A stretch of DNA of 64,000 nt from Deltaproteobacteria bacterium. GTDB lineage: Bacteria > Desulfobacterota > Desulfobacteria > Desulfobacterales > Desulfatibacillaceae. Of this stretch, positions 16,960 to 26,477 are shown piece by piece. Position 1 is the first letter of the stretch, and every line of letters begins with the position of its first letter. The DNA lies in assembly GCA_016235345.1 (NCBI GenBank), contig JACRLG010000002.1:282965-346964 (forward strand), written 5' to 3'. The position numbers and the translations under genes are program-made. Below the pieces are notes generated by a model. That model searched no databases, was not told the origin of the DNA, and was given only the letters and a program-made list of their open reading frames with translations.

Positions 16960-18546
16960 ATGAGCCTTTCCGTGGCAAACTCCAGCGAAACCCTTGGAAC
17001 CAAGAACCGCTCCCGCGACGTCGTTCCCCAGTCCGGCCTCTGCAGCCGCTGCATGGACGGCTGCAAGGGCAACTGCGACATGTTCAAGGCGACATTCCGT
17101 GGCCGCGAGCTTCTCTATCCCGGCCCCTTCGGCGAGATAACCGCAGGCTGCGACAAGGACTACCCGGTGGACTACACCCACCTGAATATCGCCGGTTACG
17201 CCCTGGGCGCTGAAGGCGCTTATCCCGACCCGGACAGCGCAACCTTCCCCGCCGTCTCCACCGAGTGCTCCTTCGGCGTGAAGGACAAGGTGAAGATGAA
17301 GGTGCCCATGTTCACCGGGGCTCTCGGCTCCACCGAAATCGCACGCAAGAACTGGGAGCATTTCGCCATCGGCGCGGCCATCTCCGGCATCACCCTGGTC
17401 TGCGGCGAAAACGTGTGCGGCATTGATCCCAAACTTGAGTTCGACAAAAACGGCAAGGTGAAAAACTCGCCGGACATGAAGCGCCGGGTTGAGGAATACC
17501 GCCGCTTTCACCAGGGCTACGGCGACATCCTGGTCCAGATGAACGTGGAAGACACCCGGCTGGGCGTCGCGGAATACGTCATCGACAAACTGGGCGTCGA
17601 GACCATTGAACTCAAGTGGGGCCAGGGCGCAAAGTGCATCGGCGGCGAAATCAAGGTGGGCCAGCTTGAGCGCGCCCTTGAGCTCAAGAAACGCGGCTAC
17701 ATCGTAACCCCCGATCCCAGCCTTCCCGCCAACCAGGCCGCTTTCAAGGCAGGAGCCATCAAGGAATTCGAGCGCCACAGCCGCCTGGGTTTCGTTGACC
17801 AGGCCGGTTTCATGGCCGAAGTACAGCGCCTCAGGAACCTTGGAGCCAAGCGCGTGACCTTGAAGACCGGCGCTTACCCCATGCGGGAACTGGCCATGGC
17901 CATCCGCTGGTCCTCGGACGCCCGCCTCGACCTTCTCACCATCGACGGCGCTTCGGGCGGCACGGGCATGAGCCCCTGGCGGATGATGCAGGAATGGGGC
18001 GTTCCCTCCCTGTATATCCATTCAATGGCCTACGAGCTCTGCGCACGCCTTGCCGCCGCCGGACGCTGGGTGCCGGACATCGCCTTTGCGGGCGGCTTCT
18101 CCTCCGAGGACCACATCTTCAAGGCCCTGGCCCTTGGCGCTCCCTACTGCAAGGCCGTGTGCATGGGCCGCGCGCTGATGATCCCCGGCATGGTTGGAAA
18201 GAACATCGGCCTGTGGCTCAAGGGCGAGGACGGCGGGCTTCCCCCCACTGTCAACAAATTCGGAACCACCAAGGAAGAAATCTTCGTGTGCTACGAAGAC
18301 CTTAAGGAAAAATTCGGCAAGGACATCGAGAAGTTCCCCCTTGGCGCGGTTGGTATCTACTCCGCCTCCGAAAAGCTCCGCGTGGGACTCCAGCAGCTCA
18401 TGGCGGGCGCTCGCAAATGGCGTCCCGAACTCATCACCCGCCGCGACGTCTTCGCTCTCACCGAGGAAGCCGCCAAGGTCACGGGTCTTGACTACGTGAT
18501 GGATGCGTACCGCGAAGAGGCCCTGGCGATAATAGACGCCAAATAG
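16960..18546 (+). CDS. FMN-binding glutamate-synthase-like protein
   Basis: The 528-residue product is related to the FMN/central domain of glutamate synthase: VETIELKWGQGAKCIGGEI, LLTIDGASGGTGMSPW and IAFAGGFSSEDHIFKALALGA are typical of the barrel that binds FMN and 2-oxoglutarate/imine. The N terminus carries CSRCMDGCKGNC, a cysteine cluster that could bind an iron-sulfur centre. There is no glutaminase domain, so it would use free ammonia or another partner, or catalyse a different reaction. Start chosen at 16960 with TTAGGAGG just upstream. It follows the attenuator-like leader. Confidence 0.8.
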   Translation: MSLSVANSSETLGTKNRSRDVVPQSGLCSRCMDGCKGNCDMFKATFRGRELLYPGPFGEITAGCDKDYPVDYTHLNIAGYALGAEGAYPDPDSATFPAVSTECSFGVKDKVKMKVPMFTGALGSTEIARKNWEHFAIGAAISGITLVCGENVCGIDPKLEFDKNGKVKNSPDMKRRVEEYRRFHQGYGDILVQMNVEDTRLGVAEYVIDKLGVETIELKWGQGAKCIGGEIKVGQLERALELKKRGYIVTPDPSLPANQAAFKAGAIKEFERHSRLGFVDQAGFMAEVQRLRNLGAKRVTLKTGAYPMRELAMAIRWSSDARLDLLTIDGASGGTGMSPWRMMQEWGVPSLYIHSMAYELCARLAAAGRWVPDIAFAGGFSSEDHIFKALALGAPYCKAVCMGRALMIPGMVGKNIGLWLKGEDGGLPPTVNKFGTTKEEIFVCYEDLKEKFGKDIEKFPLGAVGIYSASEKLRVGLQQLMAGARKWRPELITRRDVFALTEEAAKVTGLDYVMDAYREEALAIIDAK

Positions 18547-18547
18547 C

Positions 18548-18670
18548 AGGGCTTCGCAGGAATCGCCGGATACGGCGTCAGACATCGCGGGGCGGGGCGT
18601 CATGTACCAAAGTACTATGACTTCCCGCCCCGCTTCGTCTTCCTTGTCTGCGGCGCCCCTGCAAAGCCCT
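18548..18670. repeat. dispersed palindromic element, copy 2
   Basis: Outer arms AGGGCTTCGCAGG and CCTGCAAAGCCCT are inverted. The inner part has GGGGCGGGGCGTCATGTAC and its near complement around AAAGTACTATGACTTCCC. It begins right after the stop of the glutamate-synthase-like gene, between that gene and a convergent cupin gene, so it could serve as a bidirectional terminator. Confidence 0.7.
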
Positions 18671-18724
18671 CAGGTTGGGTGCAAGGCGAAAAAAATTCAG
18701 TCCGCCAAACCTTCAAAACGAATT

Positions 18725-19225
18725 TCATCCCCGCGTCAGCCGCCTTATGGTCTCCGAATGCCCTGGATAAAGCTCCGTAAGCGCCCTTCTGTCGGCCATT
18801 TCGAAATCGGCGAAGTCGAATCCGGGGGCCACGGTGCAGCCCACAAGGGCGAAAGCGCCGCCCATCACTTCCGCTCCGAACCAGGAGCCCGCCGGTACGA
18901 CGAGCTGAAAGCTGTCCCCCGCAGCCGGGTCCGGGCCAAGGCGCAGGGCTATATAGCCGCCGTCTTGTGATATGACGTGGATGAGGACCGCTGACCCCGC
19001 GTAAAAATGCCAGAGCTCATCTGATTTTATTCGGTGAAGGGCCGAGATGTCGCCCTTTTCCAGCAGAAAATAAATGGCTGTTGAAAAAGAGCGGCTACCG
19101 ACGAACCTTTCGGGGAGCGCCGGGCCGGGCGTTTCTTCCGCTGCGCGGTAGGTCTCCCGGAACCATCCGCCTTCGGGGTGGCGAATAAGTCCGAGCCTTT
19201 CAATCAGATCCCCTGCGCTTTGCAT
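18725..19225 (-). CDS. DUF985-type cupin
   Basis: This 166-residue protein belongs to the cupin family around yeast YML079w: LIERLGLIRHPEGGWFRETYR at the N terminus, FSTAIYFLLEKGDISALHRI, ELWHFYAGSAVLIHVI and LVVPAGSWFGAEVMGG. The strand pattern is a jelly-roll like RmlC; ligand unknown. The ATG at 19225 was preferred because GAGG lies four bases upstream; alternatives are an ATG at 19234 or the long frame from 19318. Confidence 0.82.
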   Translation of the reverse strand: MQSAGDLIERLGLIRHPEGGWFRETYRAAEETPGPALPERFVGSRSFSTAIYFLLEKGDISALHRIKSDELWHFYAGSAVLIHVISQDGGYIALRLGPDPAAGDSFQLVVPAGSWFGAEVMGGAFALVGCTVAPGFDFADFEMADRRALTELYPGHSETIRRLTRG

Positions 19226-19414
19226 GAGCCTCATCCTTTGTGAAGTGAGCCGATGGAGCGGCAGGACCGACGGTTCCAGATATCCGGCCAGCCCGCCGCG
19301 TTTTCCGTCATGACCCAAATCTTACCATAAACCCGCTTCGTCCCCGGCGTCCACCAAACCCATAAAAATTTTTGCATATATGCCTTTTAACCGCCTGTTG
19401 AAAAGATAGAATTG

Positions 19415-19583
19415 AGCAGGCTGATGAAAAACGATGAGTCGTGAAGGCGGTGCGAAAAGCCAAGGAGTCAAGCGTACCCGCCCAAGAAATCGCAGAATTC
19501 TTGGGCTAAATCAATATGTTCGTACGTGACGGAATTGGCTTTGATGCAGAACACTGCCGGATAGCGTTTTTCGACAGCCTGCT
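19415..19583. repeat. dispersed palindromic element, diverged copy
   Basis: The outer arms AGCAGGCTG and CAGCCTGCT bracket AAAAACGAT/AGCGTTTTT, as in the copy at 49265. The centre is replaced by a second hairpin (CCCAAGAAATCGCAGAATTCTTGGG). It lies in the 477-base space before thrS, the rest of which holds no recognisable gene or T-box-like leader. Confidence 0.6.
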
Positions 19584-19702
19584 AAATGTGCTTGACGGGC
19601 AAACGCCCATGGTCCATCATGTTAGATTGGTCCGTACCGTCGGACAGCGCGGAAATCAGCGAGAAAAGCCCCAAAAAGAATCAGGAGAAAGAAAGCACCA
19701 CC

Positions 19703-21616
19703 ATGATAAACATTACCTTACCGGATGGCAGAATCGAGCAGTTCGACTCCCCCCCCACGGGCCTTGACGTTGCAATGCGCATCTCCGAGCGCTTTTCACA
19801 AGGCTGCGTGGCGGCAAAAATAAACGACGCGCTTTTGGACCTTTCCACTCCCATAACGGAAGATTCCGCCATAACGCTCATCACCACCAGGGACGCCGAA
19901 GCCCTGGATATAATGCGCCACAGCGCGGCCCACGTAATGGCCCAGGCGGTGCTTAAAGTCTATCCCAAGGCCCGGCTCACCATAGGCCCGGTGATCGAAA
20001 ACGGCTTTTACTACGATTTCGAGATGCCGCCCGTCTCCGAGGAGGACTTCCCGAAGATCGAGGCCGAGATCAAAAAGCTCGTCGAGGCCAAGCTCCCCTT
20101 CTCCCGCAAGGTGGTGGCAAAGGACGAGGCCCTTACCATATATAAGGATGAGCCCTACAAGTCCGAGATCATTGGCGACCTGCCGGACGGAACCATCTCG
20201 CTCTATACCCAGGGCGATTTCACGGACCTGTGCAGGGGCCCCCACGTTCCCCACACGGGCTTCGTGAAGGCGGTGAAGCTCATGAAGACCTCCGGGGCCT
20301 ACTGGAGGGCGGACGCCAATAACGCCCAGCTTACGCGCATCTACGGCACGGCCTTTTTCGACAAGAAGGAGCTGGCCGCATACCTCAATTTCCTGGAGGA
20401 GGCCAAAAAGCGCGACCACCGCAAGATCGGCCAGGCCATGGACCTTTTCTCCTTCCACGACGAGGCTCCGGGAATGCCCTTTTTCCACGCCAAGGGCATG
20501 AACGTGTGGAACGCGCTTCTGGACTACTGGCGGGTCGAGCACAGGAAGGCCGGTTACACCGAGACCAAGACCCCGGTGATGCTTTTGAAAGGCCTGTGGG
20601 AAAAATCCGGCCACTGGGAAAACTACCGCGAAAACATGTACACAACCATCATTGAGGACGCCCAGCATTGCATTAAGCCCATGAACTGCCCCGGCGGCAT
20701 GATCCTCTTTTCCATGGGCCACCATTCATACAAGGACCTGCCAGTTCGCGCGGGCGAGATCGGTCTGGTGCACCGCCACGAGCTAAGCGGGGTCTTGAAC
20801 GGCCTTTTCCGGGTGCGGGCCTTTCACCAGGACGATGCCCACATCTTCATGATGCCGGATCAGATAGAGGCCGAAATACTGGGGGTTCTGCACCTTGTGG
20901 ACCGGGTCTACTCCACCTTCGGCCTAAGCTTTCATCTCGAGCTTTCCACAAGGCCCAAAAAATCCATCGGCGGCGACGAGCAGTGGGAAATGGCCACGAA
21001 CGGCCTTAGGGGCGCTCTCGAAGCCTACGGCATGCCCTACAAGATCAACGAAGGCGACGGGGCCTTCTACGGCCCCAAGATCGACATCCACATAAAGGAC
21101 GCCATAGGCCGCACCTGGCAGTGCGGAACCGTGCAGCTGGACATGTCGCTTCCCGAACGCTTCGACCTTTCCTACATAGGCGCGGACAACGCAAGGCACC
21201 GCCCGGTAATGATCCACCGGGTGATCTACGGGTCCATCGAGCGCTTTTTCGGAATCCTCACCGAGCACTTCGCCGGGCGCTTCCCCCTTTGGATGGCCCC
21301 CACCCAGGCAATCGTGCTGGCCATGAACGATGACCTGGCCGACTACGCGAAATCGGTGAAGGAGGGCCTTGAGGACGAGGGCCTGCGGGTGGACCTGGAC
21401 GCCCGCAGCGAGAGCATCCAGAAAAAGGTGCGCGACGCCCAGCTCGCCCTGGTCCCCCTCATACTCACCGTGGGAGGCAAGGAAAAGGAGAACAACACGC
21501 TTTCGGTGCGCACACTGGACGGCAAGGTCCGCTACGGCGTCACCCGCGAGGCCTTCCTGGAAACGGTGAGGGCGCACGTGGCCCGAAGGGACAGGAGTAC
21601 GCAAATCTTTGAATAA
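19703..21616 (+). CDS. thrS: threonine--tRNA ligase
   Basis: The 637-residue enzyme charges tRNA-Thr with threonine. Domains in order are TGS (1-60, from INITLPDG), the editing second-additional domain (MRHSAAHVMAQAV, then TDLCRGPHVPHTG), the class II catalytic core (PMNCPGG with the zinc cysteine, RHELSGVLNGLFRVRAFHQDDAH, RHRPVMIHRVIYGSIERFFG) and the anticodon-binding domain. The start at 19703 gives the family length; AGGAG lies 15 bases upstream. infC, rpmI and rplT, often next to thrS, are absent; a repeat element starts at the stop codon. Confidence 0.96.
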   Translation: MINITLPDGRIEQFDSPPTGLDVAMRISERFSQGCVAAKINDALLDLSTPITEDSAITLITTRDAEALDIMRHSAAHVMAQAVLKVYPKARLTIGPVIENGFYYDFEMPPVSEEDFPKIEAEIKKLVEAKLPFSRKVVAKDEALTIYKDEPYKSEIIGDLPDGTISLYTQGDFTDLCRGPHVPHTGFVKAVKLMKTSGAYWRADANNAQLTRIYGTAFFDKKELAAYLNFLEEAKKRDHRKIGQAMDLFSFHDEAPGMPFFHAKGMNVWNALLDYWRVEHRKAGYTETKTPVMLLKGLWEKSGHWENYRENMYTTIIEDAQHCIKPMNCPGGMILFSMGHHSYKDLPVRAGEIGLVHRHELSGVLNGLFRVRAFHQDDAHIFMMPDQIEAEILGVLHLVDRVYSTFGLSFHLELSTRPKKSIGGDEQWEMATNGLRGALEAYGMPYKINEGDGAFYGPKIDIHIKDAIGRTWQCGTVQLDMSLPERFDLSYIGADNARHRPVMIHRVIYGSIERFFGILTEHFAGRFPLWMAPTQAIVLAMNDDLADYAKSVKEGLEDEGLRVDLDARSESIQKKVRDAQLALVPLILTVGGKEKENNTLSVRTLDGKVRYGVTREAFLETVRAHVARRDRSTQIFE

Positions 21617-21805
21617 AGAGGTAATTGTACAACCTCTCAAAACGGCAATTTTTTTGCGTAGGTTGGGTGGTTCTGCCCGAAGGGCAGGTTCACCCAACAC
21701 TTTTGAATCATTTGAGAAATGTTGGGTGAGCCCTCGCCTTTCGGCTCGGAACCACCTAACTTACGATAATTCGGACAGTTTGACAGGTAATGCAATTACC
21801 TCTTT
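21615..21805. repeat. nested inverted repeat of the GGTTGGGTGGTTC type
   Basis: Outer arms AAAGAGGTAATTG and CAATTACCTCTTT enclose GTAGGTTGGGTGGTTC and GAACCACCTAACTTAC, which in turn enclose smaller hairpins. The first bases overlap the thrS stop codon, so the element may end thrS transcripts. A second, shorter copy lies at 52869. No gene is present. Confidence 0.75.
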
Positions 21806-21850
21806 TCGATTGACCTTATAAACCCCCACGCCATGCGCAAAGGAGACGAC

Positions 21851-23557
21851 ATGCTGCTCTTGAATCCCAAGAAGTACCAGGACCGCAATTACCCGGACGC
21901 CCGCTCGAAGGAGATAATGCTGAAAACCATCGAGTTTTTCGAGAACAAGGGCTTTCAAAAGATGAAGGATGATTTCTACTCCTTCGATTTCACCAACGAT
22001 TTCGCCGAGTTCGTGAAAAAGGAGCGCATCTTCGAGACCCTGTTCCTTCCCAGGGGTTACGGCGACCCGGACCAGTACTACTCCACATACCGTATGTACG
22101 AATTTAGCGAAATAACGGGCTTTTACGGCTCGGCCTACTGGTACATGTACCACGTCTCCACCCTGGGCCTCGACCCGGTGTATCTTGGCGACAACGAGGA
22201 GCTGAAGCACAGGGCGGTGAAAACTCTGCGTGAAAACCCCCTGTGCGCCTTCGGGCTTTCCGAAAAAGAACACGGAGCGGATATCTACTCCAGCGAGATG
22301 AAGCTCTACCCCCAGCCGGACGGGACCTACCTTGCGCGCGGCAACAAGTATTACATCGGCAACGGCAACGAGGCCTCCACCATAACGGTTTTCGGCAAGA
22401 TCGACGGAACCGACGATTACGTGTTTTTCGTGGTGGATTCCCATCACGAAAAATTCGAGTGCGTGCAAAACGTCATCAAGGCCCAGAACTACGTCTCCGA
22501 GTTCAACCTGCATGACTACCCCATAACCGACGCCGACATCTCCGCCCGTGGCCCCAAGGCCTGGGACGACATGTTGAACACCATCAACATCTGCAAGTTC
22601 AACATCGGCTCCGGGGCCACCGGAATCGTCACCCACTCCTTTTACGAGGCCTTGAACCACGCGGCAAAAAGGAACGTCTACGGCAAGTTCGTCACGGACT
22701 TCCCCCACGTGCGCAGGCTTTTCATGGATTCCTACTGCCGGCTGGCCGCAATGAAGCTCTTCGGGCTTAGGGCAACCGACTACATGCGGGCCGCAAGTGC
22801 CGAGGACAAACGCTACCTTTTATACAACCCCATCATGAAGATGAAGGTGTCACTCCAGGGCGAAGAGGTCCACGAGATGCTCTGGGACATCATCGCCGCC
22901 AAGGGCTTCGAGAAGAACACCTACTTCTCCCAGGCCGTGGTGGAGCTGCGCGGCTTCCCCAAGCTGGAAGGCACCCGCCACGTCAACATGGCCCTTATCG
23001 CCAAGCTCGTGCCCAACTACTTCTTCAACCCCAAGGAATATCCGGAAGTTCCGCGCTTGAACGGCCCGGAGGACGACACCTACCTTTTCAAGCAGGGCAA
23101 GACGCGGGGTTACGGCAAAATCCAGTTCCACGATTACAACATCGCCTACAACTCGGTTGACCTTCCCAACGTCAACGTTTTCAAGGAGCAGATCAAGGCC
23201 TACAAGGATTTCCTCATGGCCAGCGGCATGGAGCTGGGAAACCAGATGCTGAACGATTTCGACTTTTTGCTTGCGGTGGGCGAAATCTTCACCCTCGTGG
23301 CCTACGGCCAGTTGATCATCGAAAGCGCCAAAATCGAGGGAATAAGCGACGATCTGTTGGACATGATCTTCAACGTGTTCGTGCGGGATTTCTCGCGCTA
23401 CGCCATGGATATCCAGCACAAGAGCGCGGCCACAGAGGCCCAGAAGGCGGCCTGCGTGGCCATGATGAAAACCCCGGTTCAGGATGCGGAAAAATTCGAG
23501 CGGGTGCTTGCCTCCGAGGTCTATTCCCTGGTGGACGCCTACACCATGAATCCTTAG
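21851..23557 (+). CDS. acyl-CoA dehydrogenase family protein
   Basis: The 568-residue flavoprotein matches the acyl-CoA dehydrogenase fold: CAFGLSEKEHGADIYSSEM is the family block around the substrate/FAD site, NKYYIGNGNEASTITVFGKI the middle beta domain, and the second half is the helical C-terminal domain with an extension. It should oxidise an acyl-CoA to the 2-enoyl-CoA and pass electrons to an electron-transfer flavoprotein. The substrate cannot be read from the sequence. The ATG at 21851 was chosen for AAAGGAGA five bases upstream; an ATG at 21833 is an alternative. It ends before a strong terminator. Confidence 0.85.
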   Translation: MLLLNPKKYQDRNYPDARSKEIMLKTIEFFENKGFQKMKDDFYSFDFTNDFAEFVKKERIFETLFLPRGYGDPDQYYSTYRMYEFSEITGFYGSAYWYMYHVSTLGLDPVYLGDNEELKHRAVKTLRENPLCAFGLSEKEHGADIYSSEMKLYPQPDGTYLARGNKYYIGNGNEASTITVFGKIDGTDDYVFFVVDSHHEKFECVQNVIKAQNYVSEFNLHDYPITDADISARGPKAWDDMLNTINICKFNIGSGATGIVTHSFYEALNHAAKRNVYGKFVTDFPHVRRLFMDSYCRLAAMKLFGLRATDYMRAASAEDKRYLLYNPIMKMKVSLQGEEVHEMLWDIIAAKGFEKNTYFSQAVVELRGFPKLEGTRHVNMALIAKLVPNYFFNPKEYPEVPRLNGPEDDTYLFKQGKTRGYGKIQFHDYNIAYNSVDLPNVNVFKEQIKAYKDFLMASGMELGNQMLNDFDFLLAVGEIFTLVAYGQLIIESAKIEGISDDLLDMIFNVFVRDFSRYAMDIQHKSAATEAQKAACVAMMKTPVQDAEKFERVLASEVYSLVDAYTMNP

Positions 23558-23590
23558 ACGCCGGTTTTTATAGATATTACTGACAAGAGA

Positions 23591-23633
23591 GAGGGGGACG
23601 GCTTCCAGGTGGAGGGCGTCCCCCTCTTTTTTT
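23591..23633 (+). terminator. intrinsic terminator after the acyl-CoA dehydrogenase gene
   Basis: GAGGGGGACG (23591-23600) pairs with CGTCCCCCTC (23617-23626), followed by seven T residues. It lies 34 bases after the stop codon. Confidence 0.85.
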
Positions 23634-23678
23634 GTAAAAAGTATTAACTACCCCTTCCGCCGGATAATACTTTTTACA
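23633..23678. repeat. 14-bp perfect inverted repeat
   Basis: TGTAAAAAGTATTA (23633-23646) and TAATACTTTTTACA (23665-23678) are perfect inverted arms around an 18-base loop. The right arm is part of a CGCCGGATNATACTTTTTA motif that recurs at 26301-26319, at the same place before the second HEAT/phospholipase module, which suggests an upstream boundary or regulatory site of the module. Confidence 0.6.
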
Positions 23679-23840
23679 ATCACGCATTTTTTACCCGCCT
23701 GATTCGTCCCTATCCGCGCTTCAAGCCCCCGGCATCAAAAATACTACATGTCGTGGTTTATTTATAAATAAACACTCAAATTCAGCAATTACTCTCATGC
23801 TCAGGTATTAAAAAAGGCCCCATCCCGCCATTTCAGACCC

Positions 23841-23880
23841 ATCAGTCCAAAAACACCCTTTGTCCCGATTTAACTTAAGA
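23841..23880 (+). promoter_or_regulatory. conserved leader segment of module 1
   Basis: ATCAGTCCAAAAACACCCTT and the following TGTCCCGATTTAACT-type bases are nearly repeated at 26478-26517 before the second module, about 80-120 bases ahead of each HEAT-protein start. Most other intergenic bases of the two leaders have diverged, so this segment is a candidate promoter or operator. No standard -35/-10 pair stands out. Confidence 0.45.
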
Positions 23881-23961
23881 CCAACTTCATATAATCTCTC
23901 ATCATCGTAAAAGGTTGAGCGTTGATCTTCACCACCCCAACACAACAAGGAGCATAACAAA

Positions 23962-24957
23962 ATGACAAGAAGAACCATCATCGTATCAATCCTGGCCATC
24001 GGGCTGGTTATACTGCCCGCCCTGGCCCCTGCCGCCTCCCCGGTTTCGCGCCTCAAGGACCCGGCCACCCGCCACGCCGACGCCGACTCCATCCTGGAGC
24101 AGATTCTGGACCAGGGCGCGGGCGCGGTTCCCGAACTCACCACCATGGCAGGCCAGGCTTCCTCAGGCTCGGACGTGGAATCATTCCAGCGCTCCCACAG
24201 GGCGCGGGTCACCGCCATCACCCTTCTTGGCGACATGAACGCAGCCTCGGCCATTCCCACCCTGGCCGCCATAGTGAAATCCTCCGGCGAGGTCTCGGCC
24301 ATCAACAACGCGGCCCGGTCCATGGGACGCATGGGCGGCGCGGCGGCATACGCGGCCCTTTCCGGCATTCTGGCCTACGTCAACCAGGCTCCCGACGCCC
24401 TGGCCTTCGAGCGCAAAAAGGCCGTGATAATGGCCCTGGGGCTCTGCGGCGAAAAGGCTGCGGTGAACGTCCTTCTGGCCGAGCTCAACAATACCAAAAA
24501 CGCCATGCTGGTCCGCATCTACGCGGCGGGCTCCCTGGGCCTTCTGGGAAACAAGGCGGGCCTTGCCCTTGCCACCTCCGGGCTCGATTCCAATGAGCCG
24601 GCCATAATCATGGCGGCCATACGCGCCCTGGGAGCCATCGGGTCGTCGTCATCCATCGCCGACCTGACTCCCTTTACCGCCAAGCAGGAAAACCGCACCT
24701 TCCGCATGGCCGCAATGCTTTCGATAAGCCAGATCAAGGCCGCCGCCCTGGCCGAAACCCAGAAGGCCGCCTTCATAAAGCAGGAACTCACGAGAAATTT
24801 CGGATCGAGCGAATACATCCACTGGGGCACCGGCGCATTGAAGAGAATGAAATCCGCAGAAGCGAAAAAGGCCCTGGAAGGACTGGCCGGAATCACCTCG
24901 CCGGACTTCAAGATGCTTCGCGCCGCAGCAAGGCTTCGCATGAAAGCCGCCCGGTAA
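23962..24957 (+). CDS. exported HEAT-repeat protein, module 1
   Basis: The 331-residue protein has a signal peptide (TIIVSILAIGLVILPALAPA, cut before ASPVSRL). The rest is built of HEAT-type helical pairs such as RARVTAITLLGDMNAASAIP, AARSMGRMGGAAAYAAL, AVIMALGLCGEKAAVNVLLAE, AGSLGLLGNKAGLALA and ALGAIGSSSSIADL. Such solenoids usually bind proteins. AAGGAGC precedes the ATG. It is 70 bases upstream of the phospholipase-C-like gene, and the pair is duplicated at 26596-28805 with identical lengths. The HEAT protein may chaperone, inhibit or localise its secreted partner. Confidence 0.78.
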   Translation: MTRRTIIVSILAIGLVILPALAPAASPVSRLKDPATRHADADSILEQILDQGAGAVPELTTMAGQASSGSDVESFQRSHRARVTAITLLGDMNAASAIPTLAAIVKSSGEVSAINNAARSMGRMGGAAAYAALSGILAYVNQAPDALAFERKKAVIMALGLCGEKAAVNVLLAELNNTKNAMLVRIYAAGSLGLLGNKAGLALATSGLDSNEPAIIMAAIRALGAIGSSSSIADLTPFTAKQENRTFRMAAMLSISQIKAAALAETQKAAFIKQELTRNFGSSEYIHWGTGALKRMKSAEAKKALEGLAGITSPDFKMLRAAARLRMKAAR

Positions 24958-25027
24958 CAGGAAAAAGCAAAACCATTTCCGGTTTGCCCGACAGCGCGAA
25001 ACCGGTCAATAAGAAAGGTCTCGATCC

Positions 25028-26173
25028 ATGAGAAACAACATCGTAAGGAAGATAGTTCTGGCGGCGGCAGCCCTTGCCATAATGGCCTCTCCGGCCCTTG
25101 CCTGGGACAACGTGGTGACCCACCCCGGAATCACCAAGAAGGCCATTCAATACCTCGTATCCACCAATCCCACGGCCTACGGGTATCTGAACAATTACAT
25201 AAACTTCAACATCGCGGTCAACCCCCAGCTCACGTTCATGGACGAAGGCTCGGTGAAGGAAGACTACGGCGTCTCCGCAGACTGGGACACCGCAGTTTGG
25301 GGATCAAGCCAGGACAGCCTGGTGCCCAGCCTTTCCTGGAAAAGCCACGGCTACGATCCCAAGACCGGCGTATCCTGGTATGACATGCCCGAATTTCAGA
25401 GCGCCTACGTTTACTCCGGCACGGTCTACAACAACATCCTGTCCGCGTCCAACCGCTACTTCCAGATAGGCCGCTTTGTGCACCTGATCGAGGACATGGG
25501 CTCCCCGGCCCACGCCAACGCAGACTTTCACGGCACCGGCGACGATATGGAAGAGTTCTGCGCAAACTGGTACTCCACCGTGAGCTACGCCCCCGCAGCG
25601 GTGCGCAAGCCCTCCACCCACGGCCTGAAAGCCGTGAAAGGCCTGCCCAATCCCGCCCTGACCACCAACAATTCAGGCAATTTCATTCGCAACATGGCGT
25701 GGAACACCTATTACATGACCACCTTCTACGGCGGAACCCTGGTCGAAGTGGAAGGCAATGCCCAGCCCGACAGCGAACTGAAGCGCATGTTCCCCTACGG
25801 CACCGGCGGCGGGCTTCGCTATGACGACGGCGGCTGGTTCACCAACGACGCCTACGTCATCGACGCGGTGGGCTGGAACTGGATAGGCTACGGCATAGGC
25901 AACAACCCGGACTGGTGGGGAGCCCCCAACGACGCCAAGTACTTCTACCTGGAAAACGTCGACGGCGGAGTGGACACCTACGCCCCCTCCACCGCAGGAA
26001 ACGGCGTTGCCCCGGCGGTATTCAAGGTCAGCAAGTTCCGCCGGGTTCTGCCCACGGACAACCTTTCCACGGTGCTCGCCCCCAACACCCAGATTTTCGC
26101 CCGCATCTTCGCGGAAAACCTGTTCAAGCTGGCAGCCGAATGGGTCGCCGGTTTTGTGGCATGGATAGGATAA
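25028..26173 (+). CDS. secreted zinc-dependent phospholipase C-like protein, module 1
   Basis: The 381-residue protein has a signal peptide ending in SPALA, which would leave Trp26 as the first mature residue. Bacillus phospholipase C uses its N-terminal Trp as a zinc ligand. Other ligands also appear in order: His32, Asp79, His107 (in HGYDPKTG), His152-Asp156-His162 (in HLIEDMGSPAHAN, close to the zinc-phospholipase C pattern), His168 and Asp172. This supports a three-zinc phosphodiesterase fold; lipid or nucleic acid could be the substrate. The C-terminal half (GGGLRYDDGGWF, NWIGYGIGNNPDWW) is specific to this group. A terminator follows. Confidence 0.8.
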   Translation: MRNNIVRKIVLAAAALAIMASPALAWDNVVTHPGITKKAIQYLVSTNPTAYGYLNNYINFNIAVNPQLTFMDEGSVKEDYGVSADWDTAVWGSSQDSLVPSLSWKSHGYDPKTGVSWYDMPEFQSAYVYSGTVYNNILSASNRYFQIGRFVHLIEDMGSPAHANADFHGTGDDMEEFCANWYSTVSYAPAAVRKPSTHGLKAVKGLPNPALTTNNSGNFIRNMAWNTYYMTTFYGGTLVEVEGNAQPDSELKRMFPYGTGGGLRYDDGGWFTNDAYVIDAVGWNWIGYGIGNNPDWWGAPNDAKYFYLENVDGGVDTYAPSTAGNGVAPAVFKVSKFRRVLPTDNLSTVLAPNTQIFARIFAENLFKLAAEWVAGFVAWIG

Positions 26174-26210
26174 GCGCTGACCGGCCCAGGGCCTGAAAGC
26201 GACATAGAAG

Positions 26211-26253
26211 AAAAAAGGGGGGGACTTTCCTTGACAGGGAGTCCCCCTTTTTT
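26211..26253 (+). terminator. intrinsic terminator after module 1
   Basis: AAAAAAGGGGGGGACT pairs with AGTCCCCCTTTTTT across a short loop, 38 bases after the phospholipase-like stop. The A-rich left arm could make it work in both directions. Confidence 0.82.
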
Positions 26254-26300
26254 ACTGAAGCCTTTTCCCGAAGACGCTTGGCAAGCCTTGCCGATCCGTT

Positions 26301-26319
26301 CGCCGGATCATACTTTTTA
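26301..26319 (+). promoter_or_regulatory. CGCCGGATNATACTTTTTA motif, module 2 copy
   Basis: The segment matches 23659-23677 with one changed position. Here it lacks the inverted left arm seen in module 1. A related GCCGGATCAGACAATACTTT lies at about 34377-34398, upstream of the hybrid kinase gene. Its role is unknown. Confidence 0.35.
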
Positions 26320-26477
26320 TAAGACCTTTTCGAAATTCTCAGACCCCGTTTTTCCTCCATTCGCGCATACCATCAAAAACCACCATATATAGTAGTTGAT
26401 CATAAAATACGCTACTAATAATTTCAAAACATCATACCTGGGAATTAAAAAAAACATCACCCGTCGCGTCCTGCCCA

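Noticed and set aside
19226-19702. T-box or other riboswitch before thrS
   Set aside because: No T-box sequence or specifier hairpin; the only structure is the palindromic repeat at 19415-19583.
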